Assembly (NCBI GenBank): GCA_034430155.1 | Contig: DAOUET010000070.1 | Coordinates: 1-18,872 of the forward strand | DNA from: DAOUET01 sp034430155 | GTDB taxonomy: Bacteria; Chloroflexota; Anaerolineae; Anaerolineales; UBA4823 | Reading direction: 5' to 3' | DNA length: 18,872 nt | Shown here: positions 6,940 through 13,892 of the stretch, piece after piece | Layout: every line of letters begins with the position of its first letter | Position numbering within the stretch: the first letter of the stretch is position 1 | The notes under the pieces: model-generated | Databases searched by the model: none | The model's input: only the letters and a program-made list of their open reading frames with translations | Told to the model about the DNA's origin: nothing | Translations under genes and position numbers: made by a program

Positions 6940-8139
6940 TCATGACAGGTTTTCGAAGATACCTGCCGCGCCCATGCCACCCCCAATACACATGGTCACC
7001 ATGCCAAATTGCACATCGCGGCGTTTCATTTCATGAACCAGCTGGGTAGTTAGCTTTGCTCCTGTGCAGCCCAACGGGTGACCAAGGGCAATCGCCCCCC
7101 CGTTGACATTGGTTTTTTCAAGGTCAAGGCCCAATTCCCGGATTACCGCCAGACTCTGGGCCGCAAAAGCTTCATTGAGCTCAATCAGGTCAATATCATC
7201 GAGGGAAAGGCCAGCCAGCTTGAGCACCTTAGGCACCGCTACCATCGGGCCAATGCCCATCAGATCTGGCGGTACACCGCCTACTGCAAACGCAATAAAC
7301 CGCACCAATGGCTTTAAGCCAAGGGATTCCGCTTTGGCCTGCGACATCACCAGTGCACCGGCTGCGCCATCAGACATTTGAGAGGAATTTCCCGCGGTGA
7401 CCGTGCCCCCCTCCTTAAATACCGCCCTTAATTTGGCTAAGGCTTCCAGGCTGGTATCCGGGCGTGGTCCCTCGTCCCGTTTGAAAATAAAGGACCGCCT
7501 TTCGGGATGTCCATTGTTACCGGGTTCGACAATTTCTACCTCTAACGGCACAATTTCGGGATCAAAACGACCTGACCCTACCGCTTCGGCCGCCCGCATA
7601 TTGCTGCGTAGAGCAAATTCATCCTGTTCTTCTCGAAGGATCCCATATTTTTCAGCTACGTTTTCTGCTGTCAAACCCATACTGGTGTAGGCTTCAGGCG
7701 CTTCTTGGGCGAAGAATGGGTTCGGTGCAAACTTAAATCCGGTCATGGGGACCATGCTCATCGACTCGACTCCACCGGCGATGATCACTTCAGCCTGACC
7801 AGCCATAATCGTATGGGCTGCATGGGCGATGGTCTGCAATCCCGAAGAACAAAAACGGTTGAGGGTTTCAGCCGGGACTGAATCTGGAAGGCCAGCGCGC
7901 AGCGCCACCATCCGGCCCATGTTCAAGCCTTGCTCGCCCTCTGGGAAAGCACAACCTAAAATCACATCATCGACCTCGGCGGGTTTGAGCACTTCTACCC
8001 GTCGTAGTAAATCGCGTATCACCGCTGCAGCCATCTCATCCGGGCGGGTGGTCGCTAAACTCCCCCGTTTGGCCTTACCCATAGCAGTGCGGGTGGTAGC
8101 AACCAGCACGGCTTCTCTAGATTTATCCATTGTCATCAT
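6940..8139 (-). CDS. fadA: Acetyl-CoA acyltransferase (degradative thiolase)
   Basis: 399-aa thiolase that cleaves 3-ketoacyl-CoA with CoA to give acetyl-CoA and a shortened acyl-CoA, the last step of a beta-oxidation round. All active-site elements are visible: nucleophile Cys97 in NRFCSSGLQ, NEAFAAQ near 322, His354 in GGAIALGHPLGCTGA, and Cys384 in CIGGGMGAAG. The length is normal for the family. The start is set by AAGGAG eight bases before the ATG at 8139; ATGs at codons 2 and 4 are alternatives. The SCP2 gene follows after 49 bp. Upstream, the fused dehydrogenase/hydratase gene ends about 590 bp away because a GxxExxY cassette lies in between. Without the cassette the two genes would be about 12 bp apart, matching the fadN-fadA pairing known from Bacillus. 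Confidence 0.96.
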   Translation of the reverse strand: MMTMDKSREAVLVATTRTAMGKAKRGSLATTRPDEMAAAVIRDLLRRVEVLKPAEVDDVILGCAFPEGEQGLNMGRMVALRAGLPDSVPAETLNRFCSSGLQTIAHAAHTIMAGQAEVIIAGGVESMSMVPMTGFKFAPNPFFAQEAPEAYTSMGLTAENVAEKYGILREEQDEFALRSNMRAAEAVGSGRFDPEIVPLEVEIVEPGNNGHPERRSFIFKRDEGPRPDTSLEALAKLRAVFKEGGTVTAGNSSQMSDGAAGALVMSQAKAESLGLKPLVRFIAFAVGGVPPDLMGIGPMVAVPKVLKLAGLSLDDIDLIELNEAFAAQSLAVIRELGLDLEKTNVNGGAIALGHPLGCTGAKLTTQLVHEMKRRDVQFGMVTMCIGGGMGAAGIFENLS

Positions 8140-8150
8140 AATAAGGTCTC

Positions 8151-8157
8151 CTTAATT
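8151..8157 (+). repeat. Putative target-site duplication, left copy (CTTAATT)
   Basis: CTTAATT at 8151-8157 and again at 8731-8737, each three bases outside the inverted repeats of the GxxExxY cassette. The left copy is part of the thiolase leader and abuts its ribosome binding site. A 7-mer can match by chance, but the symmetric placement favours a duplication. Confidence 0.5.
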
Positions 8158-8160
8158 TTT

Positions 8161-8190
8161 GGACACGGAAGAACACGGATTTCACGGATA
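8161..8190 (+). repeat. Three phased 10-bp CACGGA repeats (left end of cassette)
   Basis: Three consecutive decamers, GGACACGGAA, GAACACGGAT and TTCACGGATA, each contain CACGGA. They form the left terminus of the cassette, 3' of the GxxExxY gene. Confidence 0.7.
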
Positions 8191-8229
8191 TATTTCTGCC
8201 GGATGATTTTTATGATATCTTTGCCCCTT

Positions 8230-8664
8230 TTATCCTTTCTGCGTCCAGGATAGGGAACCCTTGCGACTATTATCGTATACTTTACGTCGGTATTCAGGTT
8301 TTGGTTCGAAGTTAAGTAACAGCCCCACTTCATGTGGAGTCGCCTTTAGATAATTCAAGAGATGGGCATCATGTTCCTCAAGAAGATGTTTCACAGCTTT
8401 TAATTCCAGGATGACAAGATCGTTAACCAGAAGGTCTGCAAAATATTGCCCGACTATCTGTTCACCATAATAGACCTGGATCGCTTTCTGTTGCTCAACC
8501 TTCAATCCAATGTTTGTCAACTCTATCGCCAGGGCATTCTCATAAACGTCTTCTGAGAATCCGTAACCTAACGTGTTAAAAACCGTGTAATATGCACTAA
8601 TGATCTTCTCTGTCAGGTCGCTGTGTTTTCCAACAAATACCTTAGGTCCCTTACCAGCGTTCAT
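8230..8664 (-). CDS. GxxExxY family protein (PD-(D/E)XK nuclease-like)
   Basis: 144-aa protein with the diagnostic motif GFSEDVY (Gly35, Glu38, Tyr41). It also has a PD-(D/E)XK-type core: Asp77 in QYFADLLV, and Glu87 and Lys89 in VILELKA. The conserved tail HDAHLLNYLKATPHEVGLLLNF follows. Proteins of this family (Pfam PDDEXK_3) are usually about 125 residues; this one has an additional C-terminal tail after NFEPKPEYRRKVYDN. The biochemical function is unknown; a nuclease role is inferred from the fold. AGGAAG directly precedes the ATG at 8664, closer than usual. The gene lies in the same direction as the operon but is unrelated to acyl-CoA metabolism. It is enclosed by inverted repeats, so it is best seen as a passenger or driver of a small mobile cassette. 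Confidence 0.88.
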   Translation of the reverse strand: MNAGKGPKVFVGKHSDLTEKIISAYYTVFNTLGYGFSEDVYENALAIELTNIGLKVEQQKAIQVYYGEQIVGQYFADLLVNDLVILELKAVKHLLEEHDAHLLNYLKATPHEVGLLLNFEPKPEYRRKVYDNSRKGSLSWTQKG

Positions 8665-8699
8665 CTTCCTGTCTTCACTCTTTAAAATTTAATCTTTCA

Positions 8700-8727
8700 T
8701 CCGTGCTTATCGGTCAAATCCGTGTCC
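8700..8727 (+). repeat. Right inverted terminal repeat of the cassette
   Basis: TCCGTG at 8700-8705, a degenerate ATCGGT near 8709, and TCCGTGTCC at 8719-8727. It is the inverse of the CACGGA repeats at 8161-8190 and lies upstream of the GxxExxY start. Confidence 0.65.
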
Positions 8728-8730
8728 TAT

Positions 8731-8737
8731 CTTAATT
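8731..8737 (+). repeat. Putative target-site duplication, right copy (CTTAATT)
   Basis: Second copy of CTTAATT, containing the stop codon (TAA on the minus strand, 8734-8732) of the dehydrogenase/hydratase gene. Joining it to the left copy would give AATTAAGGAGACC, a stop codon followed directly by the thiolase ribosome binding site. Confidence 0.5.
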
Positions 8738-11140
8738 CCTTAAAGGTTTACCGGTTTGCAGCAAGTTCCACATCCTCTGCTGCGTCTTTTCTTCGCCGCA
8801 CAAAGAAAGGAAGGCCTCCCTCTCCAGGTCCAGGAAGTATTGTTCCTCCAACCAGGTAGGGTTGCTGATCTCGCCGCCTGTCATCACATAAGCAAGCTTG
8901 TTGCCGATGTGGGCCTCGTATTCTGTGATGTACTTTCCTTCCTTGAACATGTAGATGCCTACTTTCAAAGCTGCCAGGCCGTCCCGGCCCGCAGCGTAGA
9001 CCTTCTCTGGCATGGGTGGGTGGTAGCCGTTGCCCATCATGTTGAGCACCTCTTTCTTGGCTTCCGCCAGCAAATGGTCGCGATTCATCACAACCCGATC
9101 GCAATCATTTAAAATTCCGAATTGGCGAGCCTCTTCCGCGCTGGTAGCCACCTTCGCCATGCCGACCTGTTCAAAAATGCGCTGCAAGTAGGGCAGGGCG
9201 ATGGCGTTCTGCGTGCGCATCGGGGGGTTGAGCAGCCGGCGCACCATTTCTTTCGTTCCGCCCCCAGCGGGGATCACCCCGGCGCCCACTTCCACTAGGC
9301 CGGTATACAATTCAGCAGACGCCACCACCCGGCTGGCATGCATGCTCACCTCTGCGCCGCCGCCCAGTGACAACCCGGCAGGAGCCACCACCACCGGCTT
9401 GGGGAAGTAGCGCATACGCATGTTCATCTCTTGAAACTTTTTCAAGCCAGCCTCGAGCTGCTCCCACATACCGCCTTGTGCGCCCATCACCACCATGAAT
9501 AGATTAGCACCAGCACTGAAGTTATCCGCCTCGTTGCCGATCACCACGCCTTCAAACTCGCTTTCCGCCCGGTCGAGAGCCAGGTTGATTGCCTCCCACA
9601 TGTCCTCGTCCTGGGCGTTCATCTTGGTGTGGAATTCCACGCACAATACGCCATCGTCCATGTCCCACAGTGTGGCGCTGGGGTTCTTATGTACCAGCAC
9701 TTGCTCGCCTAATGAGATTGCCAAAGCCGAACGTTCGATCGGTTCGTACTGGCGCTGGATGGGGTTGTACACTGCTACCTTTTTGTCGCCCTCGTACTGG
9801 TAGAAATGGGTGCATCCGGCGGAGACCATTTCCTCCACCCACTGGGCCGGCGGAAATCCCGCCGCTTTCATCGGAGTGATCGTATCAGCTACACCCAGCA
9901 TGTCCCAAGTCTCAAATGGGCCAGCTTCATGCCCGAATCCCCAACGTATGGCGTCATCAATCGGCTTGGGAGTATCTGCGATTTCAGGGATACGTTCCGA
10001 GGCATACGCCAATCCCTGATAAGTAAGCGCTTCGACTAATTTTCCGGCCCGATCGTCAGCACCCAACAACATCTTAAGGCGTTCACCCAAATCCTCTACG
10101 TCCTTGACCTTCCCAATCGAATCGAAACGCGGCTTCGTGGGGGGTTCATGTTCGAGGGATTTCAGGTTAAGGGGCCAGAATTCTTTTTTACCGTCCTGGC
10201 GTACTTCTTTGTAGAAGCCTATCCTGGTCTTGGTGCCAAACCAACCGTGTTCCACCATGGAGTGTATAAGCTTGTTTACTCGCTCCGATTGGATATATCG
10301 CAAAGCGTGTTCATCGTGAGATATAGCCGGAGCCAGATTGCGGCCAACATGCTCCCACACATCAATTCCCACCAGATCAATCAACCGGAAGGTGGCAGAC
10401 TTTGGGTGACCTATGGGTGGTCCTGTGATGGCATCTACTTCCTCGACGGTGTAGCCGTGCTCCAGGATGTAATCCATTTCAAAGGCAGCCCAACCCGAAA
10501 ACAGGCGGTTGCCTATAAAGTTCGGGGTATCTTTTGCGATGACCACCCCTTTACCCAGGCGATATTCAAGGAAGTGATTGATAAAATCCAGCACCTCAGG
10601 AAGTGTATCCCCGGTTGGGATGACCTCCACCAGCTTGAGATAACGCGGTGGGTTAAAAAAGTGAGTTCCCAGGAAATGCTGCTTGAAAGCCTCTGAAAGT
10701 CCGGCCGCAATCGATGCTACCGGGATTCCGGAGGTATTCGTCGTTACGATGGTGTGCTCACCCCGGGCTGCCTCGATACGTTTCATCAAGGAGCGCTTGA
10801 TCTCCAGATTTTCGATAATAACCTCGATGACCCAATCCGCCTTGCTAATCACCTCAAAATCGTCCTCCAGGTTGCCAATTGAAACCAGCGCAGCATGATC
10901 CCCCGTGAAGAAGCTGGCAGGGCGGGATTTCTTAGCTCGTTCTAAACCTTCCCGTACAATTCGATTGCGCACCTGTGGATCTTCCAGGGTGAGACCTTTT
11001 TTCTGCTCCTCTGGGGTTAGTTCCTTCGGGAGGATATCCAAAAGAGTAACTGGCACCCCGGCGTTCGCCAGATGTGCAGCAATAGCAGCTCCCATCGTGC
11101 CAGCTCCAATCACAACTGCGTTATGAACTTTGTATTTCAT
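8732..11140 (-). CDS. fadN: 3-hydroxyacyl-CoA dehydrogenase / enoyl-CoA hydratase fusion (FadN/FadB-like)
   Basis: 802-aa bifunctional beta-oxidation enzyme with the dehydrogenase first and the hydratase last, the order of Bacillus FadN rather than E. coli FadB. The NAD-binding domain has GAGTMG at 12-17, and the catalytic His is at 160 in THFFNPPRYLKLVEVIPT. Two C-terminal dehydrogenase domains follow, to about 445. The crotonase domain spans roughly 490-740: FSAGANL near 541, GLSLGGGAE with Glu597, and LVEVGAGVIPAGGG with Glu617, the two expected acid residues of hydratases. It would hydrate trans-2-enoyl-CoA and oxidise the 3-hydroxyacyl-CoA with NAD. The start at 11140 is chosen because GGAGG lies four bases upstream. 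An ATG eight codons earlier (11164) has no such site. Its stop codon lies in the putative 7-bp duplication beside the GxxExxY cassette. Confidence 0.96.
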   Translation of the reverse strand: MKYKVHNAVVIGAGTMGAAIAAHLANAGVPVTLLDILPKELTPEEQKKGLTLEDPQVRNRIVREGLERAKKSRPASFFTGDHAALVSIGNLEDDFEVISKADWVIEVIIENLEIKRSLMKRIEAARGEHTIVTTNTSGIPVASIAAGLSEAFKQHFLGTHFFNPPRYLKLVEVIPTGDTLPEVLDFINHFLEYRLGKGVVIAKDTPNFIGNRLFSGWAAFEMDYILEHGYTVEEVDAITGPPIGHPKSATFRLIDLVGIDVWEHVGRNLAPAISHDEHALRYIQSERVNKLIHSMVEHGWFGTKTRIGFYKEVRQDGKKEFWPLNLKSLEHEPPTKPRFDSIGKVKDVEDLGERLKMLLGADDRAGKLVEALTYQGLAYASERIPEIADTPKPIDDAIRWGFGHEAGPFETWDMLGVADTITPMKAAGFPPAQWVEEMVSAGCTHFYQYEGDKKVAVYNPIQRQYEPIERSALAISLGEQVLVHKNPSATLWDMDDGVLCVEFHTKMNAQDEDMWEAINLALDRAESEFEGVVIGNEADNFSAGANLFMVVMGAQGGMWEQLEAGLKKFQEMNMRMRYFPKPVVVAPAGLSLGGGAEVSMHASRVVASAELYTGLVEVGAGVIPAGGGTKEMVRRLLNPPMRTQNAIALPYLQRIFEQVGMAKVATSAEEARQFGILNDCDRVVMNRDHLLAEAKKEVLNMMGNGYHPPMPEKVYAAGRDGLAALKVGIYMFKEGKYITEYEAHIGNKLAYVMTGGEISNPTWLEEQYFLDLEREAFLSLCGEEKTQQRMWNLLQTGKPLRN

Positions 11141-11162
11141 CTCGCCTCCTGTCAATTTCTCC

Positions 11163-11191
11163 ATGATAAAAATCGAAAACTACTGTGTCTT
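11163..11191 (-). promoter_or_regulatory. Possible promoter for the fadN-fadA segment
   Basis: On the minus strand, AAGACA (11191-11186), 17 bp, then TATCAT (11168-11163), ending 22 bases before the ATG at 11140. The match is partial, and the operon may instead be read through from upstream. Confidence 0.3.
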
Positions 11192-11415
11192 TAGATATCG
11201 GTCGAAAAACTCGATCATCCTTTGAATCAAGAGCTGCTCACTAACGCCAGAAAAGGTATGAGGCTGACCCGGGTATGTAAAACATTCAACCGTTTTACCC
11301 AGGTCGTTCAGGCGCTGGCATAAATCCAAGGACCATTCCTGAATTACATGAGCGCATTCAACCATCCTTCCCTATCAAATGCAGGGTTCCCTTTGGCTTT
11401 ACAGCCCCGGGAATG
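11180..11415 (-). pseudogene. Remnant of an S9-type alpha/beta hydrolase (C-terminal end)
   Basis: An open stretch at 11180-11365 encodes QEWSLDLCQRLNDLGKTV, then ECFTYPGQPHTFSG and QRMIEFFDRYLK. This reads as the C-terminal end of prolyl-oligopeptidase-like alpha/beta hydrolases; the His of GQPHTF would be the catalytic His. The nucleophile and acid regions are absent, and a stop codon lies just upstream in frame. A neighbouring frame, near 11375-11410, reads GTLHLIGKDG, which could be the preceding strand of the same fold, so a frameshift plus a large 5' deletion is likely (inference). It lies between the acyl-CoA dehydrogenase and dehydrogenase/hydratase genes in the same direction. The adjoining 11416-11462 shows nothing recognisable. 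Confidence 0.55.
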
Positions 11416-11462
11416 GGAATTGAGGGGTTGCAGCCGTTTTCGATTCTTCTAGATATCAATTC

Positions 11463-12716
11463 TTACCGCAATTGACTGCCACGGTAGTCAAGGATATTAC
11501 GAGCTACCACCAACCGGTTGATCTGACCGGTGCCCTCATAAATATCAGTGATTTTAGCGTCTCGGAACCATTTTTCAAGTAAATAATCCCGGCTATATCC
11601 CAATGGTCCCATAATTTCCACGGCTTTCTGGGTGATTTTTGTAACCACATCACCAGCGCGCACTTTAGCCATAGAGGCTTCCAATGGGTTTGGTTTGCGG
11701 TTATCAGCCATCCACACCGCTTTGATGATCATAAGCCAGGCTGATTCCAGCATGATATCCATGTCAATTACTTCTCGTTCAACGCCGCTCAGCTTTTGGC
11801 GGGGAAGTCCATAACGTATCTTTACACCTTGTTGACTCAACAACTCTTTGAGTAATTCAAGGGTTGCACGAGCGACTCCAATCCCTGTCGCTGCCACCAG
11901 CGGCCGGGTGGCGTCAAAGGTCGCCATGGCCCCCTTGAATCCTTTGGTGTTTTTCGCTTCCTTTACTTCTGGGCTGCCCAAGATATTTTCAAATGGTATC
12001 CGGGCATCTTGCAACACAATGGAGGCTGTATCGCTAACCCGAATACCCATTTTATGTTCCAGCTTGGTCACCTGTACGCCGGGAGTGCCAGCTTCCACCA
12101 CAAAGGGACGCATTCCGGCCCGTCCAGCTTTGGGGTCGATCGTCGCCCACACCACCACCAGACCTTCACTCAGATCCAGGGATTTATGACCGGCAGTGAC
12201 GAAAATCTTCTCGCCGTTTAATATCCATTCGTTGGTCTCTTTGTCCAGGACTGCGGTAGTACGGATCGCAGAAGTATCCGAACCAGCCCCCGCCTCAGTC
12301 ATCGCCATGGCTCCAAAAGTAGGCTTTTCAGCGTTAAACCGCGCCAGGAACTTCTTCTTCTGCTCAGATGTGCCGGTGGCCTCCACCGCCGCAGCTCCCA
12401 AACCTCCACCGGGGGTGCATAGATACATACCCACATCTCCCCAGGAAAGCATCTCGAGCAAGAATGCTAACGATTGGTAGCCGATAGGTGGGCGTTCTTT
12501 TTTAGCTTCGTCCCTATCCTTTTTCTCTTCGCTGGGAGCTAATGAGCCCGCTCCAGTAGCGCCCATCACACTGTGCATAAAGTTGATGTAATCCCAGGGG
12601 ACTTCATGTTCGTGTTCGTCAAAGTAGCGCGAGTGGGATCGCATCATCTCCTCAGCAACAGTTTGGAGCAGAAAACGTTGTTTTGCAATCGGTTTCGGCA
12701 TTTCAAAGTCGATCAT
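11463..12716 (-). CDS. Acyl-CoA dehydrogenase, catalytic-type subunit
   Basis: 417-aa FAD-dependent acyl-CoA dehydrogenase that introduces the 2,3 double bond into acyl-CoA. Helical N-terminal domain to about 125, with a charged insertion (SEEKKDRDEAKKERPP) near 62-77. The flavin-binding loop AMTEAGAGSDTSAIR is near 138-152, followed by the middle beta domain (ILNGEKIFVTAGHKS). The C-terminal helical domain ends in DIYEGTGQINRLVVARNIL, with the expected catalytic Glu near 394. The start at 12716 is set by GGAGAG six bases upstream; the TTG at 12746 has no support. It follows the second acyl-CoA dehydrogenase gene by 45 bp in the same operon, which suggests the two products form a mixed complex. 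The electron acceptor would be ETF, which is not encoded in this window. Confidence 0.93.
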   Translation of the reverse strand: MIDFEMPKPIAKQRFLLQTVAEEMMRSHSRYFDEHEHEVPWDYINFMHSVMGATGAGSLAPSEEKKDRDEAKKERPPIGYQSLAFLLEMLSWGDVGMYLCTPGGGLGAAAVEATGTSEQKKKFLARFNAEKPTFGAMAMTEAGAGSDTSAIRTTAVLDKETNEWILNGEKIFVTAGHKSLDLSEGLVVVWATIDPKAGRAGMRPFVVEAGTPGVQVTKLEHKMGIRVSDTASIVLQDARIPFENILGSPEVKEAKNTKGFKGAMATFDATRPLVAATGIGVARATLELLKELLSQQGVKIRYGLPRQKLSGVEREVIDMDIMLESAWLMIIKAVWMADNRKPNPLEASMAKVRAGDVVTKITQKAVEIMGPLGYSRDYLLEKWFRDAKITDIYEGTGQINRLVVARNILDYRGSQLR

Positions 12717-12761
12717 AGTAATCTCTCCCAAATCTCCACATATCAATCTTGCCTGAGGGCT

Positions 12762-13856
12762 TTAGATCATGGCCAAACCGGTGAAGGTAGCCATACCACG
12801 CCCGTTGCGCATCCACATTTCTACCGGATGCTCGCGAATGTAACCATGGCCTCCCAGAATTTGTACCGCCCGATCAGTAACCATCATCGCCATGTCAGCT
12901 GCTCCGGTTTGAGCAAGGTAAGCGTACTTGCTGGCCTCATCTTTATGTTGGTCAATCATCCAGGCCGCTTCCCAGGTCAACAACCGAATAGCATCGATCT
13001 CAGTAGCCATTTCAGCCAGCATGAAAGCGATAGCCTGTTTTTGAGCGATCTTGACCCCAAAGGCGTCGCGCTCCTTTGCGTAATCGCGCGAATATTCAAA
13101 GGCGGCGCGCCCAAGCCCCACGGCGAGGCAGGCATTAGCTACGCGTGAGATATCCATGATAGGCGAGAAATCATGACCTTCAGGACCACCCAGGCGATCG
13201 CTCTTGGGAACGCGCACCTGATCCAGGGAAACCTTGAAAACCGGCAGGGCATTGATGCCCATCAACTTTTGCCGATCCCCGATCTTCAATCCCTTTGTCG
13301 ACCCTGCAAGAATGAAACCTTGGGTTTTCCCATGCAGCTGCGCATAAAGGATCATGGCTTCGGCGTTGGGAGCAAAGGGCACGTATATTTTCTCTCCATT
13401 GAGTACGTAATCATCACCTTGCTCGGTCGCGGTAGCTTCCAGGTCGTTGGGGTCAAAATCGAAGCGTGATTCCAGGAGAGCCGCTGAATACGGTTTCCAT
13501 TCCGCCTCAATCACTGGCGGCAGGTATTTCTCTTTCTGTTCATCACTGCCTGCAACCAATATCGGTAGGGCGAAGAGCCCTGGAGATAGAACTGCCATGG
13601 CACCTGCCAAATCGCCCCAAGCCATTTCCTCCCCTGCCAGGACTCCCGTCAGGGCAGAGTATTCTCCGAACCCGCCAAAATCTTCCGGGATAGAGGCCTG
13701 AAGCAGACCTAATTCCCAACCTTTTTCAATCAGATCCTTTGGCAGCTGGCTTTCTTCATCTGCATCACGCGCGGCTGGCCGTAGGTCAATGGAGGCGTAG
13801 CGATTGATGGCATCAATGAGCATTTTTTGTTCATCTGAAGGTTCAAATGAATACAT
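12762..13856 (-). CDS. Acyl-CoA dehydrogenase-like subunit lacking canonical catalytic residues
   Basis: 364-aa protein with the acyl-CoA dehydrogenase fold: N-terminal helices (LIEKGWELGLLQASIPEDFGG), a middle domain (YVLNGEKIYVPFAPNAE), and a C-terminal domain with AVQILGGHGYIREHPVEMW. Three features are off. The usual TEP.AGSD flavin loop is replaced by LLESRFDFDPNDLE near 128-140. The usual catalytic Glu position reads TFTGL, giving Thr359. The alternative Glu position of isovaleryl-CoA-type enzymes aligns with Ser237 (MDISRV). The chain also stops five residues after Thr359. Paired genes of this kind in Mycobacterium (ChsE1-ChsE2, ChsE4-ChsE5) encode alpha2beta2 enzymes in which one subunit lacks the base, so this is probably the partner of the next gene (inference). 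AAGGAG lies nine bases before the ATG. The MBL-fold gene is 36 bp upstream. Confidence 0.9.
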   Translation of the reverse strand: MYSFEPSDEQKMLIDAINRYASIDLRPAARDADEESQLPKDLIEKGWELGLLQASIPEDFGGFGEYSALTGVLAGEEMAWGDLAGAMAVLSPGLFALPILVAGSDEQKEKYLPPVIEAEWKPYSAALLESRFDFDPNDLEATATEQGDDYVLNGEKIYVPFAPNAEAMILYAQLHGKTQGFILAGSTKGLKIGDRQKLMGINALPVFKVSLDQVRVPKSDRLGGPEGHDFSPIMDISRVANACLAVGLGRAAFEYSRDYAKERDAFGVKIAQKQAIAFMLAEMATEIDAIRLLTWEAAWMIDQHKDEASKYAYLAQTGAADMAMMVTDRAVQILGGHGYIREHPVEMWMRNGRGMATFTGLAMI

Positions 13857-13892
13857 GGTTTAATTCTCCTTCCTATGGTCAGATCATCATCC

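Larger units (their letters stand above)
8161..8727 (-). mobile_element. Putative GxxExxY mobile cassette with CACGGA inverted repeats
   Basis: A 567-bp unit whose ends are a perfect 9-bp inverted repeat, GGACACGGA (8161-8169) and TCCGTGTCC (8719-8727). Inside the left end CACGGA recurs three times with a 10/9-bp period (8164, 8174, 8183). Inside the right end TCCGTG occurs at 8700 and 8719 with a degenerate copy (ATCGGT) between. The only gene carried encodes a GxxExxY protein, a family placed in the PD-(D/E)XK nuclease fold. The unit is flanked by the direct repeat CTTAATT and interrupts an otherwise compact beta-oxidation operon. No transposase is present, so movement, if real, would depend on the nuclease or on something in trans (inference). 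Confidence 0.55.

Noticed and set aside
6795..7049. 84-codon plus-strand frame across the SCP2-thiolase junction
   Set aside because: Antisense to two real genes, without ribosome binding site or homology.
8136..8333. 65-codon minus-strand frame overlapping the end of the GxxExxY gene
   Set aside because: It is a shadow frame through the CACGGA repeats and the thiolase leader; the peptide is just translated repeat.
8748..9112. 118-codon frames on both strands inside the dehydrogenase/hydratase gene
   Set aside because: They lie wholly within a well-supported 802-codon gene and show no family motifs.
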